Positions 25,063 to 33,837 of a stretch of 64,000 nt of DNA are shown in pieces; position 1 is the first letter of the stretch, and every line of letters starts with the position of its first letter. The stretch comes from Bacteroidota bacterium (GTDB taxonomy: Bacteria; Bacteroidota; Ignavibacteria; UBA10030; UBA8401): positions 1 to 64,000 of the forward strand of contig JBBAAO010000001.1 of NCBI GenBank assembly GCA_041658205.1. The letters run 5' to 3'. Both the position numbers and the translations under genes were made by a program. Under the pieces are notes generated by a model. The model saw nothing but the letters and a program-made list of their open reading frames with translations, had not been told where the DNA came from and did not search any database.

Positions 25063-27186
25063 TTATTTCATCAACAAAATTTTCTTTGTTCCAATAAAAT
25101 TACCCACACTCATCCTTGCAAAATAGACCCCGCTTGAAAAACCGGAAGCATTCCACTGTGCTTCCTTCCATCCCGCAGACTGTTCTTCATTCACAAGTGT
25201 CGCGATCTCTCTTCCGAGAATGTCGTGAACTGTCAGCTTTACGTGAGCGGAGGTGGGAAGCGCGTAACGAATTGTAGTAGATGGATTGAAGGGGTTGGGA
25301 AAGTTTTGAGACAATGAATAATCTAGCGGAAGTACATTAATATTCTCTTCGACTGGGCTTACCAATGCATTCTTGTAGAGAACTGTTCGAGATGTTCCGG
25401 TCGTTACGTTATTGAATTGAACTTTATAGTCGAACGTTGTATTTCCATTCGGCGATTTCAGATAGCATCCCCAGATGGAATCGTTTGCTGCACCATCGTC
25501 ATGCATTCCGTCATTAAAGAATTGCGCTGTATCTGCAGGACCCGAATCTTGTCGTACAGTAAATGCGCGAAGTGATATCGTATGGCTCAATGGATTGCGG
25601 ACGATGACGTTCAGCTTTACGGATTCGTTCCAGCTGAAGGTTGTTTTGTTTACCGCTGGTGAATGTGCGTGGGCTTCATTGTTGATCCATTCAAGCGCCC
25701 GTTTCACAACGGCATCTTCGCCTTTTGCAACGCCTTCCTGCGTCAACCAGAGCTCTTCATCCACCGGATTTCCGCGGTGATCAAGATAACCCTCGTTATT
25801 TACGTTCGTGTAAACTGCGGCGCGGGGCAGAGCGTACCAATACGAACTTCCATACGTAAACTCCGGAGAAAGATCAAATGTAAATGCACCGTTTGTTGGC
25901 TTGCCAAAGAATCGCGTCATTGGATGAAAGCGCAATCTGAAAGGGTTATAATCACCTGAACTGCCGCTGTTCGGTCCTGTGAGCACGGCAATCGGACGAT
26001 CGAAAATATAGGATGTGGGAGTAAAGAAATGATTGGAAGGAGCAGAGCGTATGGTAAATAAAAAATGATCGTTACCGGGCACCCTGTCCGCAATTTGATA
26101 ATTCGAAGTCGGGTCTTCATTAAAAAGTATGCTAAATCCCGAATTGGCATATCGAGGAGCGCCACCCCAATTTGTTCTTGAGTCAAGAATCAATCCATCC
26201 ACTTTTTTTGTCAACACTAAATCAGTTACTGCCTGATAAAACTGCGTTTGGGTGTTCCCTGTTGGCACTCCATACCAATCCCAAGTGTAGATATACCCGA
26301 TGTTTGTCCCCTCAAGAATTCCCCAGGAGACCATCTCTTTTGCGGCAAGATTTGGGAAAGGGACACCTTTCACCGGTAATTGCTCGGTAGCGATGGGAAA
26401 TGGATTTTTAATACTACTTAATAATGATGTCGGGAAATGAACAGTTTGTTTAGTTGCATATTTAAAAACATCGATGGTATCGAATAATCCCCAATTCATC
26501 CCTACACACATAATACCGACATGCTTATGGACGGTGGGTGTTGAACCAAAAACCGCTCCTCCTTTAATCACCGGAAGTTCAGCCGCAAGGATCTCTTCCA
26601 TTAGTTTTTTCCATGGAATTCCATCATAGCCTAGGATGATATCACCGGGCAGTAAGCCTAATGGATGATTCGGCATGACGCTATAAACCAGCGCAATACT
26701 GTCTGATATTGTTGTTACACCGGCGCCAAAATTTGATGTATAGAAAAGTTCATTGGATACAAAGAGCGGTAACCCTGGTTTGTAATCAAACGATGTTATA
26801 GGATATTCGTACAGTCCATAATGCTTAAACGAACTGTCTATGCCCATATCGACGGCATAGACATGCCATTCATTCAATGCCAATGTTAAGCGGGTAAGGA
26901 TTCCATAAAAACGACCACGGCTGACTCCTGCTTCAATCATTGGTCGGTAGACATTCTTCAATGAATCCCAATTGACTTGCTGATTGACAAATCCGCCGAA
27001 TGTTTGATCGACAGTGTTCCAGTAGAGATCAAACATCGCTAGTTTTTCAGTGGTAGAAATTCCCTGGCCCCAGGTGGTATCGATCCATTGTTGCCAATTT
27101 TTTCCGGTGTATTTTCCAATTGGAGTATACCCTTGAGCTGAGATGCATTGGATGATGAGCAACACTGCCACTACAATTATTTTCAT
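25063..27186 (-). CDS. S41-family peptidase-like protein with T9SS sorting domain
   Basis: About 707 residues. The ATG at 27186 is chosen over one eight codons upstream because it starts the signal peptide (IIVVAVLLIIQCISAQG) and follows AGAGGA. An N-terminal helical domain (NWQQWIDTTWGQG...) precedes a PDZ-like part (LGLLPGDIILGYDGIPWKKL) and the S41 core: NIGYIYTWDW, VDGLILDSRTNWGG, and AVLTGPNSGSSGDYNPFRL, where the fourth residue of NSGSSGD fits the catalytic Ser (about residue 405). A FNDGMHDDGAANDSIWG domain and the sorting domain end it. It is 20 nt after the esterase gene and likely co-transcribed. The substrate is unknown. Confidence 0.85.
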   Translation of the reverse strand: MKIIVVAVLLIIQCISAQGYTPIGKYTGKNWQQWIDTTWGQGISTTEKLAMFDLYWNTVDQTFGGFVNQQVNWDSLKNVYRPMIEAGVSRGRFYGILTRLTLALNEWHVYAVDMGIDSSFKHYGLYEYPITSFDYKPGLPLFVSNELFYTSNFGAGVTTISDSIALVYSVMPNHPLGLLPGDIILGYDGIPWKKLMEEILAAELPVIKGGAVFGSTPTVHKHVGIMCVGMNWGLFDTIDVFKYATKQTVHFPTSLLSSIKNPFPIATEQLPVKGVPFPNLAAKEMVSWGILEGTNIGYIYTWDWYGVPTGNTQTQFYQAVTDLVLTKKVDGLILDSRTNWGGAPRYANSGFSILFNEDPTSNYQIADRVPGNDHFLFTIRSAPSNHFFTPTSYIFDRPIAVLTGPNSGSSGDYNPFRLRFHPMTRFFGKPTNGAFTFDLSPEFTYGSSYWYALPRAAVYTNVNNEGYLDHRGNPVDEELWLTQEGVAKGEDAVVKRALEWINNEAHAHSPAVNKTTFSWNESVKLNVIVRNPLSHTISLRAFTVRQDSGPADTAQFFNDGMHDDGAANDSIWGCYLKSPNGNTTFDYKVQFNNVTTGTSRTVLYKNALVSPVEENINVLPLDYSLSQNFPNPFNPSTTIRYALPTSAHVKLTVHDILGREIATLVNEEQSAGWKEAQWNASGFSSGVYFARMSVGNFIGTKKILLMK

Positions 27187-27206
27187 AGATCCTCTTATAT
27201 AGATTT

Positions 27207-28391
27207 TCATTTCATCAGCAAAATTTTCTTCGTCTCTACGAAATTATTTGTTCTCATTCGTACCAAATACATGCCGCTCGCAAATCCAGTTGCATTCCAC
27301 TTAGCTTCCTTCCATCCTGCCGATTGTTCTTCGTTTACGAGTGTTGCAATTTCTCTCCCGAGAATATCGTGAATGGTTAACTTTACGTACGCGGAAGAGG
27401 GTAAAGAGTATCGAATGGTTGTGGAAGGATTAAACGGGTTGGGGTAGTTTTGAGAAAGAGTGAAATCTGAAGAAATAATATCACCAAAATCTTGAAAAGT
27501 CGTTACGTTGGACATTGTGTACAGTTTGAAAAAATTCCAGATTTCACGAGAGGCATTGATGTCTCTATTGATAGGGACACTTCCTAAGGGAGGTGCGTCA
27601 GGCCATACATGGCGACCGCCAATCACTTTGAAGAGAATGACATTGGATAAATTTGTCGACGACCGATAGGCATACTTCTCAACGGTCGATTGATCTGTGA
27701 GATTTACATTGGGAACATAGAGTGTTTCGGCGGGGAGTAAGCAAAGATTTTTATTCCTGATAAATTCTATAGTTTGACCGACTGAGTACCATCCTGTTTT
27801 TCCCCCACTGTAGGGAACCTCACCGTCACTTGTGCCATGGATGAATAATGCAGGTACTGGTTTTGTCGTTTTGTACGATGCCGCAGTACTATTGGAAAGA
27901 ATACCCGAAACACTTGCAATTGCTGCAATTCTGTTCCCAAGCTGTCCCGCTAGTTTTAAACTCATAAACCCGCCATTAGAATAACCGCACGAATACATAC
28001 GCGAGGTATCGACGGTGTATCGCACAATCAGTGAATCAATAATTTTTGATATGAATCCGACATCATCAGAATTTGGAGTTACCCAAGAGGGATTGTCAGA
28101 AATACCGCTATTCCAATGAGTGAGATCACTCGCGCTGGGATAGATAGTGATAAAACCGACACTGTCACCCAGCAAATGCATCTTTAGATAATTTCGCGTT
28201 TGGCTGGCAGTCCAATCATACGGATGCAGATTAAATACAACAGGCAGCCCTGTTTGTCCTGTTCGAGATGATGGGAAATCCACGAGACACGTTCGATTCA
28301 TTGTTTCCCACTGAAGAATCCAGGTCTCCTGTGATACCGATGGTGAAACGATAATGCACAAAATGGAAAACGTAATAAAAATCTGTTTCAT
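27207..28391 (-). CDS. Secreted PHB-depolymerase/feruloyl-esterase-like hydrolase with T9SS sorting domain
   Basis: 394 residues with a Sec signal (KQIFITFSILCIIVSPSVSQ). The alpha/beta-hydrolase of the LpqC/PHB depolymerase (CE1) type shows LPVVFNLHPYDWTASQTRNY, DDVGFISKIIDSLIVRYTVD, the nucleophile elbow MYSCGYSNGGFMS (Ser about residue 134), PALFIHGTSDGEVPYSGG carrying the acid, and GGRHVWPDAP carrying the catalytic His. The sorting domain follows from about residue 310. It probably hydrolyses esters on polysaccharides or polyesters outside the cell. It precedes the S41 gene in the same direction. Confidence 0.88.
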   Translation of the reverse strand: MKQIFITFSILCIIVSPSVSQETWILQWETMNRTCLVDFPSSRTGQTGLPVVFNLHPYDWTASQTRNYLKMHLLGDSVGFITIYPSASDLTHWNSGISDNPSWVTPNSDDVGFISKIIDSLIVRYTVDTSRMYSCGYSNGGFMSLKLAGQLGNRIAAIASVSGILSNSTAASYKTTKPVPALFIHGTSDGEVPYSGGKTGWYSVGQTIEFIRNKNLCLLPAETLYVPNVNLTDQSTVEKYAYRSSTNLSNVILFKVIGGRHVWPDAPPLGSVPINRDINASREIWNFFKLYTMSNVTTFQDFGDIISSDFTLSQNYPNPFNPSTTIRYSLPSSAYVKLTIHDILGREIATLVNEEQSAGWKEAKWNATGFASGMYLVRMRTNNFVETKKILLMK

Positions 28392-28403
28392 ACATACTCC
28401 AAA

Positions 28404-28631
28404 TTATTTTTTACATGAGATTGAGCTCACCTCCAAGGTGGACTCAATCTTGTTTATTTCGTTTCTAAAATTCTCTGTTTGCATTCTCACAAAATATACC
28501 GCTAGTAAAATTACCAGCATCCATTGCACTTCTTTCCATATCGCAGATTGTTTTTCGTTTTTGTAGGCACGGATGATCAGTCCGCCTTGCGTTCTAGTCG
28601 AAGATCTCGACTCGTTGAGCGGGCAATCCAT
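28404..28631 (-). pseudogene. Orphan T9SS sorting-domain tail behind a palindrome
   Basis: A 75-codon open frame lies downstream of the beta-helix gene stop and in the same frame as that gene. Its centre, GGLIIRAYKNEKQSAIWKEV, is a decayed form of the palindrome-encoded GRIADPSYK followed by NEEQSAGWKEV. The remaining tail is eroded (FVRMQTENFRNE...) and has lost its KKILLMK end. It is probably the remnant of a former C terminus rather than a separate gene. Confidence 0.75.
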
Positions 28632-28635
28632 GTCT

Positions 28636-28661
28636 TAGGGAAGGTCAGATGACCCTCCCTA
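28636..28661. repeat. Palindrome just after the beta-helix gene
   Basis: Arms TAGGGAAGGTCA and TGACCCTCCCTA (one mismatch) flank GA. It lies 9 nt past the stop of the gene at 28671 and is the third type of palindrome seen directly behind a T9SS gene in this window. Confidence 0.75.
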
Positions 28662-28670
28662 CATTTTTTC

Positions 28671-30326
28671 TCATCTCACCAACAACATTTTCTTCGTTAC
28701 AACAAATGTTCCAGCTGTCAGTTTGTAAAAATATACGCCAGAGGCGTATCCCAGCCCGACCGATGGCTGGCGGGCGCCTATAGCGGAAAGTCCACTCGCA
28801 TCGTTCAGTGCATTCCACTCAACTTCCTTCCATCCTGCCGATTGTTCTTCGTTTACGAGTGTTGCAATTTCTCTTCCGAGAATGTCGTGAATTGTCAGCT
28901 TCACGTGAGCGGAGAAGGGGAGCGCATATCCAATAGAGGTAGTCGGGTTAAATGGATTGGGGTAGTTTTGATTAAGGTCAAAAGAAACAGGAATTCCGTC
29001 CACAATTTCTTTTACGGAAGTGACTGGGAATGAACGATCATTCTCTACGGCACCCATATCTGGATTACTATCCGCCGCACGAGGACGAGCTGAGTTGAAA
29101 TAATCAAATAATGGTGCATTCAATGTTAAACTGCCAACTGACGCGGAAGTACTTCCGGCTCCTATACAACGACTTGAATCAGAAAGAGGATACATAGAAT
29201 TATTCGGAACGAATAGAGGGTCGGTATTGATGTTGCCTGTTCCGACCATGCCGCTTCGAACATTATTATAACTGCCGACAGATAAATCTATGGGGAAGAT
29301 CTGGCCCGGGAATTCTGGATTCCAAACAATATTATTGAGGAGAAGGAACGTCAAACCGCCACGGAAATTAAATAGCTTTATTGCCGTATCACCATAATTA
29401 TACGCGATGGTATTATTGATAAGCTTAAAATCTCCGCTGAGGATATTCATTGCAGCACCGCTTGTTCCCGAATTGCTAATAACTAAATTGTTTTGAACTG
29501 TAACCGACGGCCTCGTTGTTTGCGTTGCCGCACCCATCCAGAACCCACCCCCATTATTTGCAAAGTTATTTCGGATGTTATTGTTTGCGATGAGAACTGT
29601 TGAAGACCCAATTAAAGAGATCCCGCCGCCAGCGGAATGTGTTCCATTGCTAGTAGCAATATTTCCGGAGACAACGTTGTTCGTAAATCTTCCATTTCCC
29701 GTTAACCATACTCCACCTCCCTCGGCACCCAAGCTCGGTGCAATAGTCAATGAGGTAATGACATTATTCGTAATATTGTTGTGGTCGATAATCCAATAGT
29801 TGATCGGTCCAAGATACGGATCGACTGTGATTCCGCCGCCATACACACCGAGGGCAGAATTGAGTGTGTTATTGGAGATGGTGTTGTAAGTGATTGTTGC
29901 ACCGCCAGCAAAGATGAGAATGCCGCCACCTGTTACCCAATCTGCTGTACCGGCTAAATCCAATTTGGTCCCTTTACCGTTACGAATTGTGAAACCCGAG
30001 ATCACCGTTGTTGTGTCGGTCCCTGCAAAGATGCGGATAACTGAAGCCGAATCTGGATGTGTGGGAATACCACCATCCAGTATGGTTTTCGAAATATGTG
30101 ATGTGTCTTTATCGATTATAAACCGACTGCCGAGAATGATTTTTTTTGTGATAACAATATTTTCAAGGTAGGTTCCTTCAGCCACCAGAATGGTATCTCC
30201 ATTCGCTGCAGCATTGATTGCCAGTTGGACTGTGGTGTACTCTTGCGGGACTTTACGCGTGATTGCTTCGGTGGTAGAAACTAGCGAGATAAAAACTGTG
30301 AGAAAAACAGTAGAAATGGAACGCAT
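28671..30326 (-). CDS. Secreted right-handed beta-helix protein with T9SS sorting domain
   Basis: 551 residues with a signal peptide (RSISTVFLTVFISLVSTTEA) and a strong AAGGAGG site before the ATG. The domain starts RKVPQEYTTVQLAINAAANG and DTILVAEGTYLENIVITKKI, then has parallel beta-helix rungs rich in N (ITYNTISNNTL, IANNNIRNNFANNGGGFWMG, FKLINNTIAYNYGD) and closes with RPRAADSNPDMGAVEND. It resembles pectate-lyase-like or DUF1565 proteins; no lyase catalytic residues could be confirmed. The same N-terminal domain is the sensor of the hybrid kinases at 33838 and 51405. The sorting domain carries an in-frame insert of about 20 residues (see 28743-28801). Confidence 0.88.
   Translation of the reverse strand: MRSISTVFLTVFISLVSTTEAITRKVPQEYTTVQLAINAAANGDTILVAEGTYLENIVITKKIILGSRFIIDKDTSHISKTILDGGIPTHPDSASVIRIFAGTDTTTVISGFTIRNGKGTKLDLAGTADWVTGGGILIFAGGATITYNTISNNTLNSALGVYGGGITVDPYLGPINYWIIDHNNITNNVITSLTIAPSLGAEGGGVWLTGNGRFTNNVVSGNIATSNGTHSAGGGISLIGSSTVLIANNNIRNNFANNGGGFWMGAATQTTRPSVTVQNNLVISNSGTSGAAMNILSGDFKLINNTIAYNYGDTAIKLFNFRGGLTFLLLNNIVWNPEFPGQIFPIDLSVGSYNNVRSGMVGTGNINTDPLFVPNNSMYPLSDSSRCIGAGSTSASVGSLTLNAPLFDYFNSARPRAADSNPDMGAVENDRSFPVTSVKEIVDGIPVSFDLNQNYPNPFNPTTSIGYALPFSAHVKLTIHDILGREIATLVNEEQSAGWKEVEWNALNDASGLSAIGARQPSVGLGYASGVYFYKLTAGTFVVTKKMLLVR
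28743..28801 (-). repeat. In-frame palindromic insert within the sorting-domain coding sequence
   Basis: Compared with the other tails (NASxxSSGIYFYKL), this gene has about 20 extra residues, DASGLSAIGARQPSVGLGY, before ASGVYFYKL. The DNA forms a hairpin: AGGCG (28742-28746) with CGCCT (28775-28779), and CCAGCC (28751-28756) with GGCTGG (28765-28770). The reading frame is kept. This resembles the palindromic elements that insert in frame in protein genes of some other bacteria. Confidence 0.75.
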
Positions 30327-30663
30327 AAATCCTCCTTATTGTGTGTGGTTTAATACGCAAACAAGAAAAGCACTGCGCAAAATAATGAATGTGTATGCTA
30401 AAGCGTTAACACAGATGGTGCAAACTATGCCAAAATTGTTGCATAATTCATCGTTGAAGGATTGGGCGAGAAAAGAGATTAAAAAGTATGATTTTTAGTG
30501 GAGTAGGAGAGTGGAATTTATCGATTCTGATGCAACCGTAATGATTGTATTTTTTTCGATTGCATCAGAATAACCTCTCTATAGGTTGCAGGAAATGTAC
30601 CACAAGCCTGGCTCAGGCGGACAACCTGCGGAGAATGTTACCCGAAGAGATTAAAAAGATATG
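30327..30663. other. Intergenic region with a 12-bp inverted repeat
   Basis: No gene is supported here; an open frame on the plus strand runs in from the beta-helix gene and looks like a shadow. ATTCTGATGCAA (30524-30535) and its exact reverse complement (30560-30571) enclose 24 nt. GCCTGGCTCAGGC near 30607 is a second small palindrome. These lie behind the TonB-receptor gene stop on the minus strand, so one may act as its terminator. Confidence 0.55.
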
Positions 30664-33411
30664 CTAAACGTCCATCTCAACTCCTAATCGTCCAGACATT
30701 GGAGGTTGATACCGATATGCTTTACCGTATGTTGAATTTGGAGATCGAACGTTTCCCGCCGGATCGGCATATCTATAACGGGCTTGATTAATATCCACGG
30801 GTTTGCGTTGGCTGGCTATATGGAAAAGGTCAAGAATAAGCCTTGTGTCCACAAAAGAAGAATATGGTATTTTATAGATGAGACGGGCATTTAAATCCCA
30901 GATGGAAGGTGTCCGTCCTTGAGAACCACGGGGAGAAAGAAATCGTATACCATAATCTGAATATGCATATTCACTGAGCGGTGTTCCACTTTGAGCGATG
31001 AATGAGATACCGGTCGTCATTCCAAACGGGAAACGGTACGATCCGGAAAATTTGAAAACGTGAGTCCTGTCGTTTGGAACGAGCCCTGTCGCATTTACTC
31101 TGGCAGTGTTGAGATCGTTGAATGTGACATTTTGATGAGGGAAACCATTATGGTTGAAGGCATCGAAGAGTCCTTCATAATTACCACGGTCTCGTGACAG
31201 TACATACGAAGCAAGAAAATTAACATGCTCATCATTGTGGCGCTGTATGGTGAAAATTAAAGCGGTATATTCACGTGTAGCCTTCGGCCATTCGGATAAA
31301 ATTCCACTTCCGAGATTCCCAAATTGGTGCCGCGCCGAATCAATGAGGAATACGTTATCGACCGCATCTCCAAGTTTTTTCACCACACCTTGAACTCCAA
31401 CGCGAATGTTCATTCCTATCACCCGTTCATATCCAAGGCTGATTCCATCAAAAAACTGTCCCCTCAGATCGGGAATCTTAGGACGGATAGTATGCGTGTT
31501 GTTATAGACTTTGATGCCGCCGGTAGCAGAATCTCTTGGATCGTGATTATATGCGAAAGAATAATTATATCCCCCTGCAGAATGGAAATCTGCGGAGAGC
31601 ATCAGGGCGAGTTCTTGTGCGTATCGTCCCGCCGAGCCATAGATCTTTTCGGTATTTTCTTGATTGGTGACAATAACAAAACCGAACCGCGGCTGTAGTG
31701 GAATTGCAACTTCCTGTGCTATTACACCATTCGATCCTATCATATACTGGCCATCCCAGCGAATACCACCATGAATATTTACAGCACTCCAAAGTTGCCA
31801 AGAGTCTTGAATAAATAGTGAAGGATTTCGGTGGTGTACAATTCCATAGCCTTCTCCTATGTATTCATAGTATGTTGAGTTTCCATATTTTTGGTAGGAA
31901 TGATAACGATATTGATTATCGATACTGTTATCTTTATACTCAATGCCTGTTTTTAATGTATGGTTGCCATAATGTAGCGTGGTTTTGATGCCGGTCAAAT
32001 ATGTTATCCGAGGAGCATTCCATGTCGCGGGTATTCCTCCGGACAATGTTCTTGTTACATTATCAACATAAAATATTTCGGTTGCACCGCGCTGTGTTGC
32101 GGCAGCGCCGATTGCGTCAGTACTTACTCTGGCAACATTTGTCTCGAACATTATGGAATTATTGGGCATCCAGATGCCATTGAAGGAGAGATTGATGCCA
32201 CCGGATGTAATATTTTGTAAATAGGGATCTGGATTTGTTAAAACTTTCGGAGGCTCTAGAATACCGCGTCCAACGCTGTATTGTTTTGTTGGATCTCCGG
32301 TTGCAGTCACAACGCATCTCAATTCTTGAACAGGTTTCCAGGTCAGTTTTGCCGCAAAGGAATGAGTAGTTAATTTATCGGAATAGATTCCAAATCCGGG
32401 AACATTAATATCTCTCTGCATTACGGTAGGATTGTATGCTGTAAAAAACCATAACGCATCGCGTATGATTGGCCCGCCAAGCCCAAATCCGACATCATAA
32501 TTTGAAAAATCTCCTTGTGTCGGATCCAATAATCCGAGTTCCGTTCTGCCAATGAATGAATTGCCGGTATAAAAACCGAATACAGATCCATGAAATTCAT
32601 TGGTACCGGAAAATGTAATAACGTTTATCAATCCTCCAAGAGTGCTGCGTGTGTCCGCTCCGTACCCTCCTGGAGTGACAACTAATTCCTGGATAAAGTT
32701 GTATGGGAGCGTAGTGCCGGTCGATCCGGTGAATGGATCCGTCACTTCAACACCGTCCACTAAATATTTATTTTCATTTCCGGTGGAACCGCTGATATTT
32801 GCTTCGTCGCCATAATAACTAGCACTGGCTTGCGGTACTAATGTAACGGTGTTTCGATAATTTCTATCAATCGGGAGATCCTGAATGTCGGTTGACTGAA
32901 GATTTGTGCCATAGGTTGTTGAGCGGGGATCAATAATAGGACGTTCGCCGGAAATAATCAATTCCGCCATACCCACAATTTGACTTTGAAGTTTAATCGT
33001 TCCGAGCGACGTCGATTTTCCCATTTGGATAAGAACATGTTCAATGGTGAGGGGTGCATAGGCAATATGGCTTAACCGAATAGAAACGCTTCCCGGAGGG
33101 ATATTGAATATTTCACAACGCCCGTGCGCATCGGATACTGTACCTTGAGTGCCAAGTACATGCTTGCCGGTAATAACCACCGTCACATCCGGAATCGGTT
33201 GACCAAGTGAATCGGCAGTTGTGAGCAGCAGATTCCCGGTAATATGTTGAGCATACAATGTTTGTTGCTCCATAAATGCCAAAACGAAACAACTGAAAGC
33301 AATGAATATTTGTTGCTGGAAATGAATGTTGTTGTTCAACTTTCCACGTTGATGGATACAGTGAACAAAAATCCCTTTCAACTGCGAAATAAACACGGTA
33401 AGTCTATTCAT
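30664..33411 (-). CDS. TonB-dependent outer-membrane receptor with carboxypeptidase-regulatory-like domain
   Basis: About 915 residues. The ATG at 33411 follows AAAGG and is preferred over a GTG two codons earlier. A long N-terminal region ends in a hydrophobic signal (FIAFSCFVLAF...YAQ). A CarboxypepD_reg-like Ig domain follows (LGQPIPDVTVVITGKHVLGT, residues about 60-145), then the plug (DIQDLPIDRNYRNTVTLVPQ, YLVDGVEVTDPFTGS, ELVVTPGGYGADTRSTLGGL) and a beta-barrel rich in aromatic strands. It has no SusD partner next to it and sits between the beta-helix protein and the hybrid kinase. It probably imports or senses a ligand processed by its neighbours. Confidence 0.88.
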   Translation of the reverse strand: MNRLTVFISQLKGIFVHCIHQRGKLNNNIHFQQQIFIAFSCFVLAFMEQQTLYAQHITGNLLLTTADSLGQPIPDVTVVITGKHVLGTQGTVSDAHGRCEIFNIPPGSVSIRLSHIAYAPLTIEHVLIQMGKSTSLGTIKLQSQIVGMAELIISGERPIIDPRSTTYGTNLQSTDIQDLPIDRNYRNTVTLVPQASASYYGDEANISGSTGNENKYLVDGVEVTDPFTGSTGTTLPYNFIQELVVTPGGYGADTRSTLGGLINVITFSGTNEFHGSVFGFYTGNSFIGRTELGLLDPTQGDFSNYDVGFGLGGPIIRDALWFFTAYNPTVMQRDINVPGFGIYSDKLTTHSFAAKLTWKPVQELRCVVTATGDPTKQYSVGRGILEPPKVLTNPDPYLQNITSGGINLSFNGIWMPNNSIMFETNVARVSTDAIGAAATQRGATEIFYVDNVTRTLSGGIPATWNAPRITYLTGIKTTLHYGNHTLKTGIEYKDNSIDNQYRYHSYQKYGNSTYYEYIGEGYGIVHHRNPSLFIQDSWQLWSAVNIHGGIRWDGQYMIGSNGVIAQEVAIPLQPRFGFVIVTNQENTEKIYGSAGRYAQELALMLSADFHSAGGYNYSFAYNHDPRDSATGGIKVYNNTHTIRPKIPDLRGQFFDGISLGYERVIGMNIRVGVQGVVKKLGDAVDNVFLIDSARHQFGNLGSGILSEWPKATREYTALIFTIQRHNDEHVNFLASYVLSRDRGNYEGLFDAFNHNGFPHQNVTFNDLNTARVNATGLVPNDRTHVFKFSGSYRFPFGMTTGISFIAQSGTPLSEYAYSDYGIRFLSPRGSQGRTPSIWDLNARLIYKIPYSSFVDTRLILDLFHIASQRKPVDINQARYRYADPAGNVRSPNSTYGKAYRYQPPMSGRLGVEMDV

Positions 33412-33489
33412 ACACACCTTTATGAGGAATGGAATGTCATGTTATGATAGGTGGACTCTCTCAGTATGGTTTCACCTCGGCATATGATA

Positions 33490-33698
33490 CTATCGTATCA
33501 TCAGCATTTTTTTGTATTGCTGAAATTATTTGTATGAAGATGGTAATAGTATATCCCTGTTGAAACAGTGGAAGCATTCCAGGTCACTTCTTTCCATCCT
33601 TCAGATTGTTCTTCGTTGACAAGGGTAGCAACTTCTCTTCCGAGAATATCATAAATGATCAATTTTACTTTCGCAGGGAAGGGAAGTGCATAATGACG
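33490..33698 (-). pseudogene. Orphan T9SS sorting domain with a frameshift
   Basis: A complete-looking sorting-domain core, ALPFPAKVKLIIYDILGREV then ATLVNEEQSEGWKEVTWNAS, is present without any protein upstream. The natural end is lost by what looks like a one-base deletion in a run of seven A: the frame reads TKKC-stop, while one added A would give TKKMLMIR-stop at 33490. It is the 3' remnant of a deleted T9SS gene between the receptor and the hybrid kinase. Confidence 0.8.
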
Positions 33699-33837
33699 AA
33701 GTAACAAAAATGAACGACCAATCAGCAAATTTAGTGACGAAGTGAATGTATACATACATTCCTTGAATAAACTGTATAAAACGATTAGTATATCATTGAA
33801 TAGTTCACCGTACTATGTCTGTCTTAACGTGTTGAGT

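Noticed and set aside
30190..30498. Plus-strand frame of 102 codons upstream of the beta-helix gene
   Set aside because: It begins inside the beta-helix coding sequence on the opposite strand, and its tail shows no recognisable domain.
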